Assembly (NCBI GenBank): GCA_902492545.1
Contig: CABULX010000043.1
Coordinates: 1 to 17,593, forward strand
Origin: an uncultured Collinsella sp.
Lineage (GTDB): Bacteria; Actinomycetota; Coriobacteriia; Coriobacteriales; Coriobacteriaceae
Direction of reading: 5' to 3'
Length of the DNA stretch: 17,593 nucleotides
Made by a program: the position numbers and the translations under genes. The notes under the pieces were generated by a model. That model had not been told where the DNA came from, ran no database searches, and worked only from the letters and a program-made list of their open reading frames with translations. This document shows positions 8,195 through 14,014 of this stretch, piece after piece (position 1 is the first letter of the stretch; each line of letters begins with the position of its first letter).

Positions 8195-9010
8195 ATGTTG
8201 TTGTGTCCCGTTTGCCATGAGCCGTTGGTGGACAATGAGCGCGGTGCTGCATGTGCGGGCGGACACCGGTTTGACCGTGCGCGCGAGGGCTATCTATACC
8301 TCCTACGCTCGTCCAAGAGCGGCGATTCCATGGGCGATCCCAAGTCGCAGGCGCGCAGCCGTCGTGACTTTCTGAACCGCGGATACTATGCGCCGTTGCG
8401 CGATGCGATGGTCGAGCTGGTGCGCGAGCGGGTGTCTGGACGTGCCGCGTCTGCGAACTGCCCCATGACGTTGCTCGATATTTGCTGTGGCGAGGGCTAC
8501 TACACCAGCGCCATGGGCGCGGTGCCGGGCGTGGACGCTTACGGGTTCGACTTGGGCAAAGAGATGGTGCGCCTGGCCGCCAAGCGCGGCGATGCGACCT
8601 ATTTTGTGGCCAACATGAAGGATATCCCCGTGGCCGATGGCGCCTTCGATATGGTGGCCGAGCTCTTTGCTCCCTTTAACGAGCGCGAGTTTGCCCGCGT
8701 GCTGGCGCCAGAGGGCTCGCTCTACATCGTGGTGCCGGGTGCCCGTCATCTCTTTGGGCTCAAGGAGGTGCTCTACGACACGCCATATCTCAATGACGAG
8801 AAACTGCCGAAGACTACCGAGCTCGAGTTGGTCGGAACGCAGCGGGTATCTGCGAATATTACGCTCCAGACCCAGGCCGACATCGAGGCGGTGTTCCAGA
8901 TGACGCCGTACTACTATCGCACACGCCCTGCCGACAAAGAGCGACTGGCAAACTTGGACACCCTTCAAACCGACATCGACTTCATCATCGCCGAGTACCG
9001 CCACAGCTAA
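8195..9010 (+). CDS. rlmA: RlmA-type 23S rRNA (guanine-N1-) methyltransferase
   Basis: A 271-residue SAM-dependent methyltransferase that methylates a guanine in helix 35 of 23S rRNA (G745 for RlmA-I, G748 for RlmA-II/TlrB). The N-terminal zinc site is visible: Cys4, Cys7, Cys20 and His24, followed by FDRAREGYLYLL. Then comes GDSMGDPKSQARSRRDFLNR and YYAPL (44-68), diagnostic for RlmA. The Rossmann domain begins at LLDICCGEGYY (93-103). Motif I normally reads D-x-G-C-G-E-G; here the first glycine is cysteine (Cys97). ATG 8195 follows TAAGGAG (8183-8189). In Gram-positives RlmA-II supports tylosin-class tolerance, but which guanine is modified here is unknown. A GGGAC-bearing palindrome and a terminator follow the gene. 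Confidence 0.9.
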   Translation: MLLCPVCHEPLVDNERGAACAGGHRFDRAREGYLYLLRSSKSGDSMGDPKSQARSRRDFLNRGYYAPLRDAMVELVRERVSGRAASANCPMTLLDICCGEGYYTSAMGAVPGVDAYGFDLGKEMVRLAAKRGDATYFVANMKDIPVADGAFDMVAELFAPFNEREFARVLAPEGSLYIVVPGARHLFGLKEVLYDTPYLNDEKLPKTTELELVGTQRVSANITLQTQADIEAVFQMTPYYYRTRPADKERLANLDTLQTDIDFIIAEYRHS

Positions 9011-9011
9011 C

Positions 9012-9048
9012 AACCTGCCAAAAAGGGACAGGTTTATTTTGGTAGGTT
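9012..9048. repeat. Palindromic repeat after the RlmA-type gene
   Basis: Arms AACCTGCCAAAA (9012-9023) and TTTTGGTAGGTT (9037-9048) pair along 12 bases with one G-U. The loop carries AGGGAC (9024-9029) and CAGGTT (9029-9034), which can instead pair with the outer arm AACCTG, giving two alternative hairpins. The layout, with an outer arm word repeated in the loop, mirrors the element at 8079. Confidence 0.6.
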
Positions 9049-9064
9049 TTATCTGGGCAAACGT

Positions 9065-9102
9065 AAAGGGCCGACCGCGGAGATGCGCGATCGGCCCTTT
9101 TT
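9065..9102 (+). terminator. Strong intrinsic terminator after the RlmA-type gene
   Basis: A 10-bp stem (9065-9074 with 9091-9100), extended by four more pairs beyond one mismatch (9076-9079 with 9086-9089), runs into five Ts (9098-9102). The A-tract on the other side could also serve the convergent gene at 9139-9540. Confidence 0.9.
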
Positions 9103-9138
9103 AGTTGCTTGGCTGCAGAGGTTATGAGAAGCGAGCGC

Positions 9139-9540
9139 TTATAGGCGGTCCTTGTTCTCGGCTTTAACGGCGTGTGCCTGCTGAACAAAGAACAGGTCGT
9201 ACACCACGATGACAAAGGCGCCAAAGTTGATGGCGTCGCCGCCAAACGCGGGAAGCGTGAGCACCGCTTGGGCAAGCGTGGCGACCGCGGCAACAATACC
9301 GAGCTTAAACGCGCCGTCCACCTGCGAAGGCTTGTTGGCGCCCTTGATACCGGCGACGCCTGCGGCAAGGTCGACGAGACCCTTGGCGATAAGCACGACC
9401 GCTGCGAGCGTGGCGTACGAACCGTACGTGGAATCGAGACCGCCCGTGGCGATACCGACGCCGGCGGTGACGAGGCTGGCGATGCCCAAAACAAAGTAGA
9501 TGAGAGCAAGGATTTTGAGAGTCTTGCGAGTGAAGCTCAT
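9139..9540 (-). CDS. Small integral membrane protein, function unknown
   Basis: A 133-residue protein I do not recognise. Four hydrophobic segments stand out: LKILALIYFVLGIASLVTAG (about 8-27), YATLAAVVLIAKGLVDLAAG (about 42-61), FKLGIVAAVATLAQAVLTLP (about 78-97) and AINFGAFVIVVYDLFFV (about 103-119), with short charged ends. The four helices look like two related pairs, rich in Ala, Gly and Val. The start is ATG 9540, with AAAGGA (9552-9547) 6 bases upstream; an extension to 9609 would add 23 residues without a binding site. It converges with the RlmA-type gene and diverges from the small gene at 9773. Nothing visible suggests an enzyme; a membrane-stress or structural role is possible. Confidence 0.85.
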   Translation of the reverse strand: MSFTRKTLKILALIYFVLGIASLVTAGVGIATGGLDSTYGSYATLAAVVLIAKGLVDLAAGVAGIKGANKPSQVDGAFKLGIVAAVATLAQAVLTLPAFGGDAINFGAFVIVVYDLFFVQQAHAVKAENKDRL

Positions 9541-9772
9541 GGCTGGTCCTTTCGATACGAGTACGCCAACTTGGCGCACCCAATGTACTGCACATATGGT
9601 GAAGCACATTGTAGTTCAACGCGGCGATGCATGCGTTTGAAAGCGCATTGAGCCCGCGCAGCCAAACCCAACCTTTCAAAAAGGAAAGCTGGGCGTAAGT
9701 CAAATCGATGGCAGCGTATGCGCGGCGCTGCGATGATGGGTCCATGGTAAGAGCTGGTCTCAAGGAGGAGCC
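9541..9772. other. Intergenic region between two small membrane-protein genes
   Basis: These 232 bases separate divergent genes. I see a 13-base palindrome CGCCAACTTGGCG (9564-9576) close to the minus-strand start, and a hairpin made of CCCA/TGGG and CTTTC/GAAAG (9667-9693). A TACAAT box on the minus strand (9613-9608) lacks a convincing -35. No further gene is evident. Confidence 0.4.
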
Positions 9773-9916
9773 ATGATGTACGGAGCAGGGCAAGTGCATG
9801 AGCCGCGGTCGTTGGGAAGGCGCATGGGTGATTCTGTGATCGCTGCCGTGTGCACGGGATTGATGGCGGTGCTTTGCATTGCGATGCTGTGGACCATGTC
9901 GCATGTGGGACAATAG
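9773..9916 (+). CDS. 47-residue single-pass membrane protein, function unknown
   Basis: A short frame (ATG 9773 to TAG 9914-9916) with one of the strongest ribosome binding sites in the window, AAGGAGGAG (9762-9770). The next codon is also ATG (9776), and either may be used. The protein has a soluble start with basic residues (PRSLGRRMGDS, about 11-21), then one hydrophobic helix VIAAVCTGLMAVLCIAMLW (about 22-40) with two cysteines, and a short tail ending HVGQ. Positive residues before the helix predict the N-terminus inside. A hairpin followed by TTTT (9917-9961) lies directly after the stop. I know no family for it. The strong start site, the helix and the terminator make it likely real; a short frame by chance is the alternative. 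Confidence 0.65.
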   Translation: MMYGAGQVHEPRSLGRRMGDSVIAAVCTGLMAVLCIAMLWTMSHVGQ

Positions 9917-9961
9917 CGAACGGTTGGGTGCCGACACAAACGGCGCTCACGTGTTCGTTTT
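9917..9961 (+). terminator. Probable terminator after the small membrane-protein gene
   Basis: Outer arms CGAAC/GTTCG (9917-9921 with 9953-9957) enclose an inner 8-bp stem GGGTGCCG/CGGCGCTC with two G-U pairs (9925-9932 with 9940-9947 region), followed by TTTT (9958-9961). It begins at the TAG stop and ends 7 bases before the rsmJ ribosome binding site. Confidence 0.45.
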
Positions 9962-9979
9962 GCTTGCTAAGGAGTGCCC

Positions 9980-10684
9980 ATGGGCGTCGTCGATCCCTTT
10001 TCTGTTGCTCGGGCCGCGGGGCTTGAGCTGACCGGGACGTCCGAGGGTCTCACGCTCACCGACGGCACGATGGAGCTGTGTGCCGATTTTACCCGCATGC
10101 TTCCGCGGCTCAAGCGGGGCCGTCTGCAGCAAGAGCTGTTGGTAAAGGCTGCGCGCACAAAAGGCATCGAGCAACCATGGGCGATTGATGCCACGGCGGG
10201 CTTTGGCGAGGATTCGCTGCTGCTGGCGGCCGCGGGCTTTACCGTCGATCTGTATGAGCAGGATTGCGTGATCGCGGCGCTCCTCAAGGATGCTTTGGAT
10301 CGCGCGGCAGATGAACCGGCGCTTGCGACAGCCGTGGCGCGCATGCGCTTGCATGCGGGCGAGGACAGCATTGCCGGCCTTCGCCATACAGCTGAGTTGA
10401 TCGGGCGGGGCGAGCTTGCCGCTCCCGATGCGGTGTACCTGGACCCCATGTTTCCCGAGCGCACCAAGAGCGCGGCGGTGAAAAAGAAGTTCCAGCTGCT
10501 GCATCACTTGGAGCAGCCGTGCGCCGATGAGGAGGCGCTGGTCCAGGCAGCGCTTGCGGTGCATCCGCGCAAAGTCGTTATCAAACGGCCGGTGAAGGGC
10601 CCGTTGCTCGCCGGAATAAAGCCGAGCCATCAACTTGCGGGCAAGGCCGTTCGCTACGATGTTTTGGTGCCGCCGCGCCCGTAG
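9980..10684 (+). CDS. rsmJ: 16S rRNA (guanine-N2-)-methyltransferase RsmJ-like
   Basis: A 234-residue class I SAM-dependent methyltransferase. RsmJ methylates G1516 of 16S rRNA in E. coli. The family signatures are present in order: an N-terminal strand region with ELCADFTRM, RGRLQQELLVKAA (47-58), motif I DATAGFGEDS (70-79), an acidic residue in LYEQD (91-95), the catalytic-type YLDPMFPERTKSAAVKKK (153 onward), and VVIKRPVKGPLLAG near 198. Length compares with 250 in E. coli. ATG 9980 follows AAGGAG (9969-9974) at 5 bases; a GTG at 9974 lies inside that site and is unlikely. It stands after a small membrane-protein gene and converges with the zinc-ribbon-like gene. RsmJ is best known from proteobacteria, so the target site here is inferred. 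Confidence 0.93.
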   Translation: MGVVDPFSVARAAGLELTGTSEGLTLTDGTMELCADFTRMLPRLKRGRLQQELLVKAARTKGIEQPWAIDATAGFGEDSLLLAAAGFTVDLYEQDCVIAALLKDALDRAADEPALATAVARMRLHAGEDSIAGLRHTAELIGRGELAAPDAVYLDPMFPERTKSAAVKKKFQLLHHLEQPCADEEALVQAALAVHPRKVVIKRPVKGPLLAGIKPSHQLAGKAVRYDVLVPPRP

Positions 10685-10732
10685 CTTGCGCGCGATAGCT
10701 GGCGCTCCGTCAGTGTCGTGCCGAAGCGGCGC

Positions 10733-11029
10733 CTATTTCCAAGGGTGCGACGTCAGGTGCCATCCGCCGCAGTATTCACATTTGTAGCAGGCCAAACCAC
10801 GCCGCCCGCGGTTTTCGCAGTCGGCCATAACGGCCTCGGCCTCGGCGCGCGTGTCGTAACGGTTTTTGCGCTCGCACGATTTGTAGCGCCAGGCCTCATC
10901 GCGCTCGGCGTCCAGGGCGTCGCGGCGCTCGTCCTCGCGCGCAAACAGGTCGCTCATATCGCCGCCGGTAGCAGCGCCCAAAAACTCGCTTTTGGCCTTT
11001 GACCAGGCGGCTCGCTTTTTGCTTCCCAT
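10733..11029 (-). CDS. Small protein with a C-terminal CxxC/CxxCGGWH zinc-ribbon-like motif
   Basis: A 98-residue protein of unknown function. The first half is charged and helical (about 1-48, rich in Lys, Arg, Glu and Asp). The second half has YKSCERKNRY, a stretch with conserved-looking spacing ending in DCENRG, then CYKCEYCGGWHLTS at the end. Cysteines at YKSC, DC and C-x2-C plus the His after GGW could bind one zinc. I know similar short proteins with YxCxxCGGWHLTS endings from bacterial and phage genomes, usually unnamed. The ATG at 11029 is used because a GAGAGG site lies about 10 bases upstream; a TTG start at 11050 would take in that site. It converges with rsmJ and diverges from the GNAT gene across a 30-bp dyad. 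Confidence 0.78.
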   Translation of the reverse strand: MGSKKRAAWSKAKSEFLGAATGGDMSDLFAREDERRDALDAERDEAWRYKSCERKNRYDTRAEAEAVMADCENRGRRGLACYKCEYCGGWHLTSHPWK

Positions 11030-11054
11030 CTGCTTAGCGCCTCTCTCCAAACGC

Positions 11055-11084
11055 TGGTATCATTGCTCAACCAAAGTGATACCA
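11055..11084. promoter_or_regulatory. 30-bp dyad between divergent genes (candidate operator)
   Basis: Perfect 8-base arms TGGTATCA (11055-11062) and TGATACCA (11077-11084) are 14 bases apart, in the 74-bp gap between the zinc-ribbon-like gene (-) and the GNAT gene (+). On the minus strand TTGGTA and TGATAC lie 17 bases apart within it and could be -35 and -10 boxes, so a bound protein would cover the promoter. Confidence 0.45.
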
Positions 11085-11106
11085 ATAAACGTGAGGTCGC
11101 CGCGTG

Positions 11107-11595
11107 ATGATCAGAAAAACCCTCGATACCGACATTCCCGCCGTCATGGCTATCTATGACGCAGCCCGCGCCTTTATGCGCGCACATGGCAACGCCACGC
11201 AGTGGCCCGAGGGCACGCCTTCGGCCGAGCAACTGGCTGCCGATATTGCCGCTGGTGGTAGTTACGTGTGTGAAGTCGACGGTCGCGTGGTTGCGACGTT
11301 TGCCTTTTTACCGGGTCCGGACGAGTGCTATGACGTAATTGAGGATGGTCAATGGCGTAGCGACACTCCGTACGCCGTGCTGCACCGTGTGGCGTCCGAC
11401 GGCACCGTGCACGGTATCGCGGCTGCGATGTTTGCCTTTGCCAAGGAACGTATCGACCATCTGCGTATCGACACGCACCAAGACAACCTGCCTATGCAGG
11501 GCGCCATCGCCAAGGCCGGGTTTAAGCGCGCCGGTATCGTATATGTGTCGGACGGTACGCCGCGCGTCGCGTTTGATTGGCTGCGCGAGACATAA
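11107..11595 (+). CDS. GNAT-family N-acetyltransferase
   Basis: A 162-residue acetyl-CoA-dependent acetyltransferase. The N-terminus IRKTLDTDIPAVMAIYDAAR is the usual first strand and helix; the middle holds VCEVDGRVVATFAFLPG (beta-hairpin) and VLHRVASDG-VHGIAAAMFAFA, the region that binds acetyl-CoA; the end LRIDTHQDNLPMQGAIAKAGFKRAGIVYVSDGTPRVAFDW matches the C-terminal GNAT motif with IDTH-x-DN-x2-M and GF. The glycine pattern of motif A is degenerate (TVHGIAAA). The start is ATG 11107 or GTG 11104, differing by one residue; GAGG (11093-11096) suits both. It is probably a single-gene unit, closed by a hairpin at 11624-11661. The acceptor substrate is not predictable. Confidence 0.92.
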   Translation: MIRKTLDTDIPAVMAIYDAARAFMRAHGNATQWPEGTPSAEQLAADIAAGGSYVCEVDGRVVATFAFLPGPDECYDVIEDGQWRSDTPYAVLHRVASDGTVHGIAAAMFAFAKERIDHLRIDTHQDNLPMQGAIAKAGFKRAGIVYVSDGTPRVAFDWLRET

Positions 11596-11623
11596 GAGCG
11601 GGGACGCGTATCAACAATTTGCA

Positions 11624-11661
11624 CGAACGAAAATGGCCCCGGGTGGGGTCATTTTCGTTCG
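11624..11661. terminator. Hairpin, likely bidirectional terminator, after the GNAT gene
   Basis: Arms of 17 bases (11624-11640 with 11645-11661) pair fully apart from one G-U, around a GGGT loop. The core GGCCCC/GGGGTC is flanked by AAAAT on the left and ATTTT on the right, the layout of a bidirectional terminator, though the stem continues beyond the T-run. A GGGGAC word (11600-11605) precedes it, so it may be another member of the repeat set seen at 8079. Confidence 0.6.
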
Positions 11662-11849
11662 CTGCGCTGTTTTGAAAGCCGGCTTTCGCAAGGCGCGAAC
11701 CTACGAAAATCGCCGCGCGGCAACGCAGGGCGATGAGCTCGGTCGGGGGATAGGGCCCGCTTCGCCCGCCGGCCCGTAAATTGTATCATCCAGTGTGGAA
11801 CGAGGATGCCCGTTGTCGCGTGCGATGGGCTTGCAATAAGAGGAGAGCC
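11662..11849 (+). other. Leader region of the TetM-like GTPase gene
   Basis: Contains a perfect 14-base palindrome GAAAGCCGGCTTTC (11674-11687), a possible -10 TATCAT (11784-11789) without a good -35, and a hairpin GCCC...GGGC (11808-11830) just before the GAGGAG site. I find no leader peptide of the tet(M) type: the only frame with a start, at ATG 11806, runs on into the next gene without a stop nearby. Confidence 0.35.
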
Positions 11850-13850
11850 ATGTCGAAGCAAGCGGTCGTTGGAATCTTGGCGCATGTCGATGCCGGCAAG
11901 ACCACGTTGGCCGAGGCCATGCTATTCAACGCGGGCCGCATTCGCAAGCGCGGCCGCGTGGACGATGGCGATTCGCATCTGGATACGAACGAGATTGAGC
12001 GCGAGCGCGGTATTACGATCTTCTCGTCGCAGGCTGTGCTCGACCATGGCGATACCCACGTCATGCTCGTGGATGCACCAGGGCATGTCGATTTTTCAGC
12101 CGAGGCGGAGCGCACGCTGCGCGCACTCGACTACGCGATTTTGGTTGTGGGCGCCAACGACGGCGTGCAGGGGCATACCGAAACCCTGTGGCGCCTGCTT
12201 GCGCGCTATGAGATCCCGACGTTCATCTTTATCAACAAGATCGATTTGGAGAATCCCGGCCGCGATGTTTTGCTGGCACAACTTGGGCAACGTCTTTCCG
12301 AGGGCTGCCTGGATGCCAGCGAACTGCTGGCGGGCGGCGCCGTTCAGGAGGACGCCGCTGCGTTAGACGAGGCGGCGCTCGACGAGTTTCTTGAGGCGGG
12401 TGAGCTTTCCGTCGCAACGCTGTCGCGCATGGTCGCCGAGCGCAAGCTCTTTCCCTGCTTTGCCGGCTCGGCGCTCAAGGACCGGGGCGTGGACGAGCTG
12501 CTGGATGGTATATGCGCGCTGATGCGTGAACAGGCGTGGCTCCCGGAGTTTGCCGCGCGCGTCTATCGTGTCAGCCGCGGGGATCGCGGCGAGCGCTTGG
12601 CATGGGTTAAAGTGACCGGCGGCACGCTGCATGCCAAGCAGATGATTGCCGGACGTTCCGGCGCCGAGGCATGGGAGCAGAAGGTCGATCAGGTACGCAT
12701 CTATAACGGCGAGAAGTATGAGCTTGCCCAAGAAGTTGCTGCTGGCGGTATTTGTGCCGTGACGGGTCTTGCGCACGTTCGCCCGGGGGATGCCCTGGGC
12801 GCGGAGCCTGCGGGCGATGCGCCTGTCATTGCGCCGGTCCTCACCTATACGGTGCTTCCGGGCGAACACGATGTCCACGCGGTGTTCAAAGCGCTGACTG
12901 AGTTGGCGGACGAGGACCCCATGCTCGGCGTAAGCTGGAATACTCATCTTGAGCAGATTCATTTGCAGTTGATGGGCGCTGTGCAACTCGAGGTCGTACA
13001 GCGCGTGCTTGCCGATCGTTTTGGCCTTGCGGTCGAGTTTGAGCCTGGCGGCATTCTCTATAAGGAGACTATTTCGCAGCCGGTCGAGGGCGTGGGCCAC
13101 TTTGAGCCGCTGCGCCACTATGCCGAGGTGCATCTGTGCCTGGAGCCGTTGCCAGCGGGTTCGGGCGTGCAGTTTGGCACCGTGGCCTCGACCGACGAGC
13201 TCGATCTTAACTGGCAGCGTTTGGCACTCACCAACGCCATGGAGCGCGATCACCTGGGCGTGCTGACCGGCTCGCCCATCACCGATGTGCGTATTACACT
13301 CACGGGCGGCCGTGCGCATGCCAAACACACCGAGGGCGGCGACTTTCGCCAGGCCACGTACCGCGCGATTCGCCAGGGTTTGATGCAGGCGCGTGAGGCC
13401 GGCGCGGCGGTGCTGTTGGAGCCGTGGTACCGCTTTGAGCTCGAGGTGCCGGGGGAGTGCGTGGGCCGGGCGCTCTCGGATGCCACACGCATGGGTGTCG
13501 AGTACGAGCCGCCGACGATGGCGGGAGACCGGGCGAAGATTGTGGGTCGCGTGCCGGCATCCGAGGTACAGGATTATGCGCTGGAGGTGGCCGCCTACAC
13601 GAGCGGTCGCGGGCATCTGTACCTGGAGTTCGCCGGCTATGCGCCTTGTCATGATGCCGAGCGCGTGATCGAGGCAGCCGCCTACGAGCCCGAGGCCGAT
13701 CTGCCCAACACGCCCGACTCGGTCTTTTGCTCTCACGGCGCCGGTTACACGGTCAAATGGTACGACGTGCCCGCCGCGGCGCACGTTAAGATCGATCCCT
13801 CCACCTTCCGCCCCTGGCGAGCAGCAGACCCCGCCTTCTTCTGCCATTAG
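11850..13850 (+). CDS. TetM/EF-G-like translational GTPase (ribosomal-protection-protein family)
   Basis: A 666-residue ribosome-binding GTPase related to EF-G and the Tet(M)/Tet(O) proteins (about 640 residues). G1 AHVDAGKTT (11-19), G2 in IERERGITIFSS, G3 DAPGHVDF and G4 NKID are intact; domains 2 to 5 follow. In domain IV, where Tet(M) carries its tetracycline-displacing loop, this protein has LTGGRAHAKHTEGGDFR (484-500), more like a distinct EF-G-like branch, and the end has FCSHGAGYTVKWYDV. So it is a family member that probably does not confer tetracycline resistance, though this is inferred. ATG 11850 follows GAGGAG (11840-11845); an extension to 11781 lacks support. It is likely a single-gene unit. 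Its role may be ribosome rescue or back-translocation under stress. Confidence 0.93.
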   Translation: MSKQAVVGILAHVDAGKTTLAEAMLFNAGRIRKRGRVDDGDSHLDTNEIERERGITIFSSQAVLDHGDTHVMLVDAPGHVDFSAEAERTLRALDYAILVVGANDGVQGHTETLWRLLARYEIPTFIFINKIDLENPGRDVLLAQLGQRLSEGCLDASELLAGGAVQEDAAALDEAALDEFLEAGELSVATLSRMVAERKLFPCFAGSALKDRGVDELLDGICALMREQAWLPEFAARVYRVSRGDRGERLAWVKVTGGTLHAKQMIAGRSGAEAWEQKVDQVRIYNGEKYELAQEVAAGGICAVTGLAHVRPGDALGAEPAGDAPVIAPVLTYTVLPGEHDVHAVFKALTELADEDPMLGVSWNTHLEQIHLQLMGAVQLEVVQRVLADRFGLAVEFEPGGILYKETISQPVEGVGHFEPLRHYAEVHLCLEPLPAGSGVQFGTVASTDELDLNWQRLALTNAMERDHLGVLTGSPITDVRITLTGGRAHAKHTEGGDFRQATYRAIRQGLMQAREAGAAVLLEPWYRFELEVPGECVGRALSDATRMGVEYEPPTMAGDRAKIVGRVPASEVQDYALEVAAYTSGRGHLYLEFAGYAPCHDAERVIEAAAYEPEADLPNTPDSVFCSHGAGYTVKWYDVPAAAHVKIDPSTFRPWRAADPAFFCH

Positions 13851-13950
13851 GGGACGGGGTAGAAATGGTAGATTTTTGAACCCTCTGATTCTTGACTAAT
13901 TGATTTTGGCGTCGACGCTGCAAGATGGACAGTCCCTTTGTCCCATTTAG
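13850..13950. repeat. Possible degenerate GGGGAC repeat remnant after the TetM-like gene
   Basis: GGGGACGGGG begins on the last base of the stop codon (13850), and an inverted counterpart lies at 13927-13944, where GGACAGTCCC and TTTGTCCC recur. A 10-base palindrome GCGTCGACGC lies at 13909-13918. The arms no longer pair over a long stretch, so this would be a decayed member of the set at 8079, 9012 and 11600. Confidence 0.35.
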
Positions 13951-13951
13951 A

Positions 13952-13981
13952 TGGTATAACTCGGTATAAGTTGATATAACT
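13952..13981 (+). promoter_or_regulatory. Three tandem 10-bp repeats at the promoter of the ATPase gene
   Basis: TGGTATAACT (13952-13961), CGGTATAAGT (13962-13971) and TGATATAACT (13972-13981) are adjacent copies of one 10-base unit, one helical turn each. The last contains TGATATAAC, an extended -10 (TG-N-TATAAC, 13972-13980), placing the start of transcription near 13987, about 28 bases before the start codon. The repeats could be bound by a regulator that contacts the same face of the helix. Confidence 0.5.
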
Positions 13982-14014
13982 GTAGTCAGCGTCTGCCAAT
14001 CCGAGGAGGCCGAC

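Noticed and set aside
9139..9609. Longer 156-residue version of the small membrane protein
   Set aside because: The extra 23 residues lack a ribosome binding site and are not hydrophobic; ATG 9540 has AAAGGA at proper spacing.
11806..11849. Possible tet(M)-style leader peptide
   Set aside because: The ATG at 11806 opens a frame that does not stop before the GTPase gene, so no short attenuating peptide is formed.
11649..11885. 78-codon minus-strand frame in the TetM-like leader
   Set aside because: Arginine/proline-rich shadow composition, no start signals, and overlap with the N-terminus of the GTPase gene.
12363..13847. Long open frame antisense to the TetM-like gene (494 codons)
   Set aside because: A by-product of GC-rich third positions opposite a clearly recognised GTPase.
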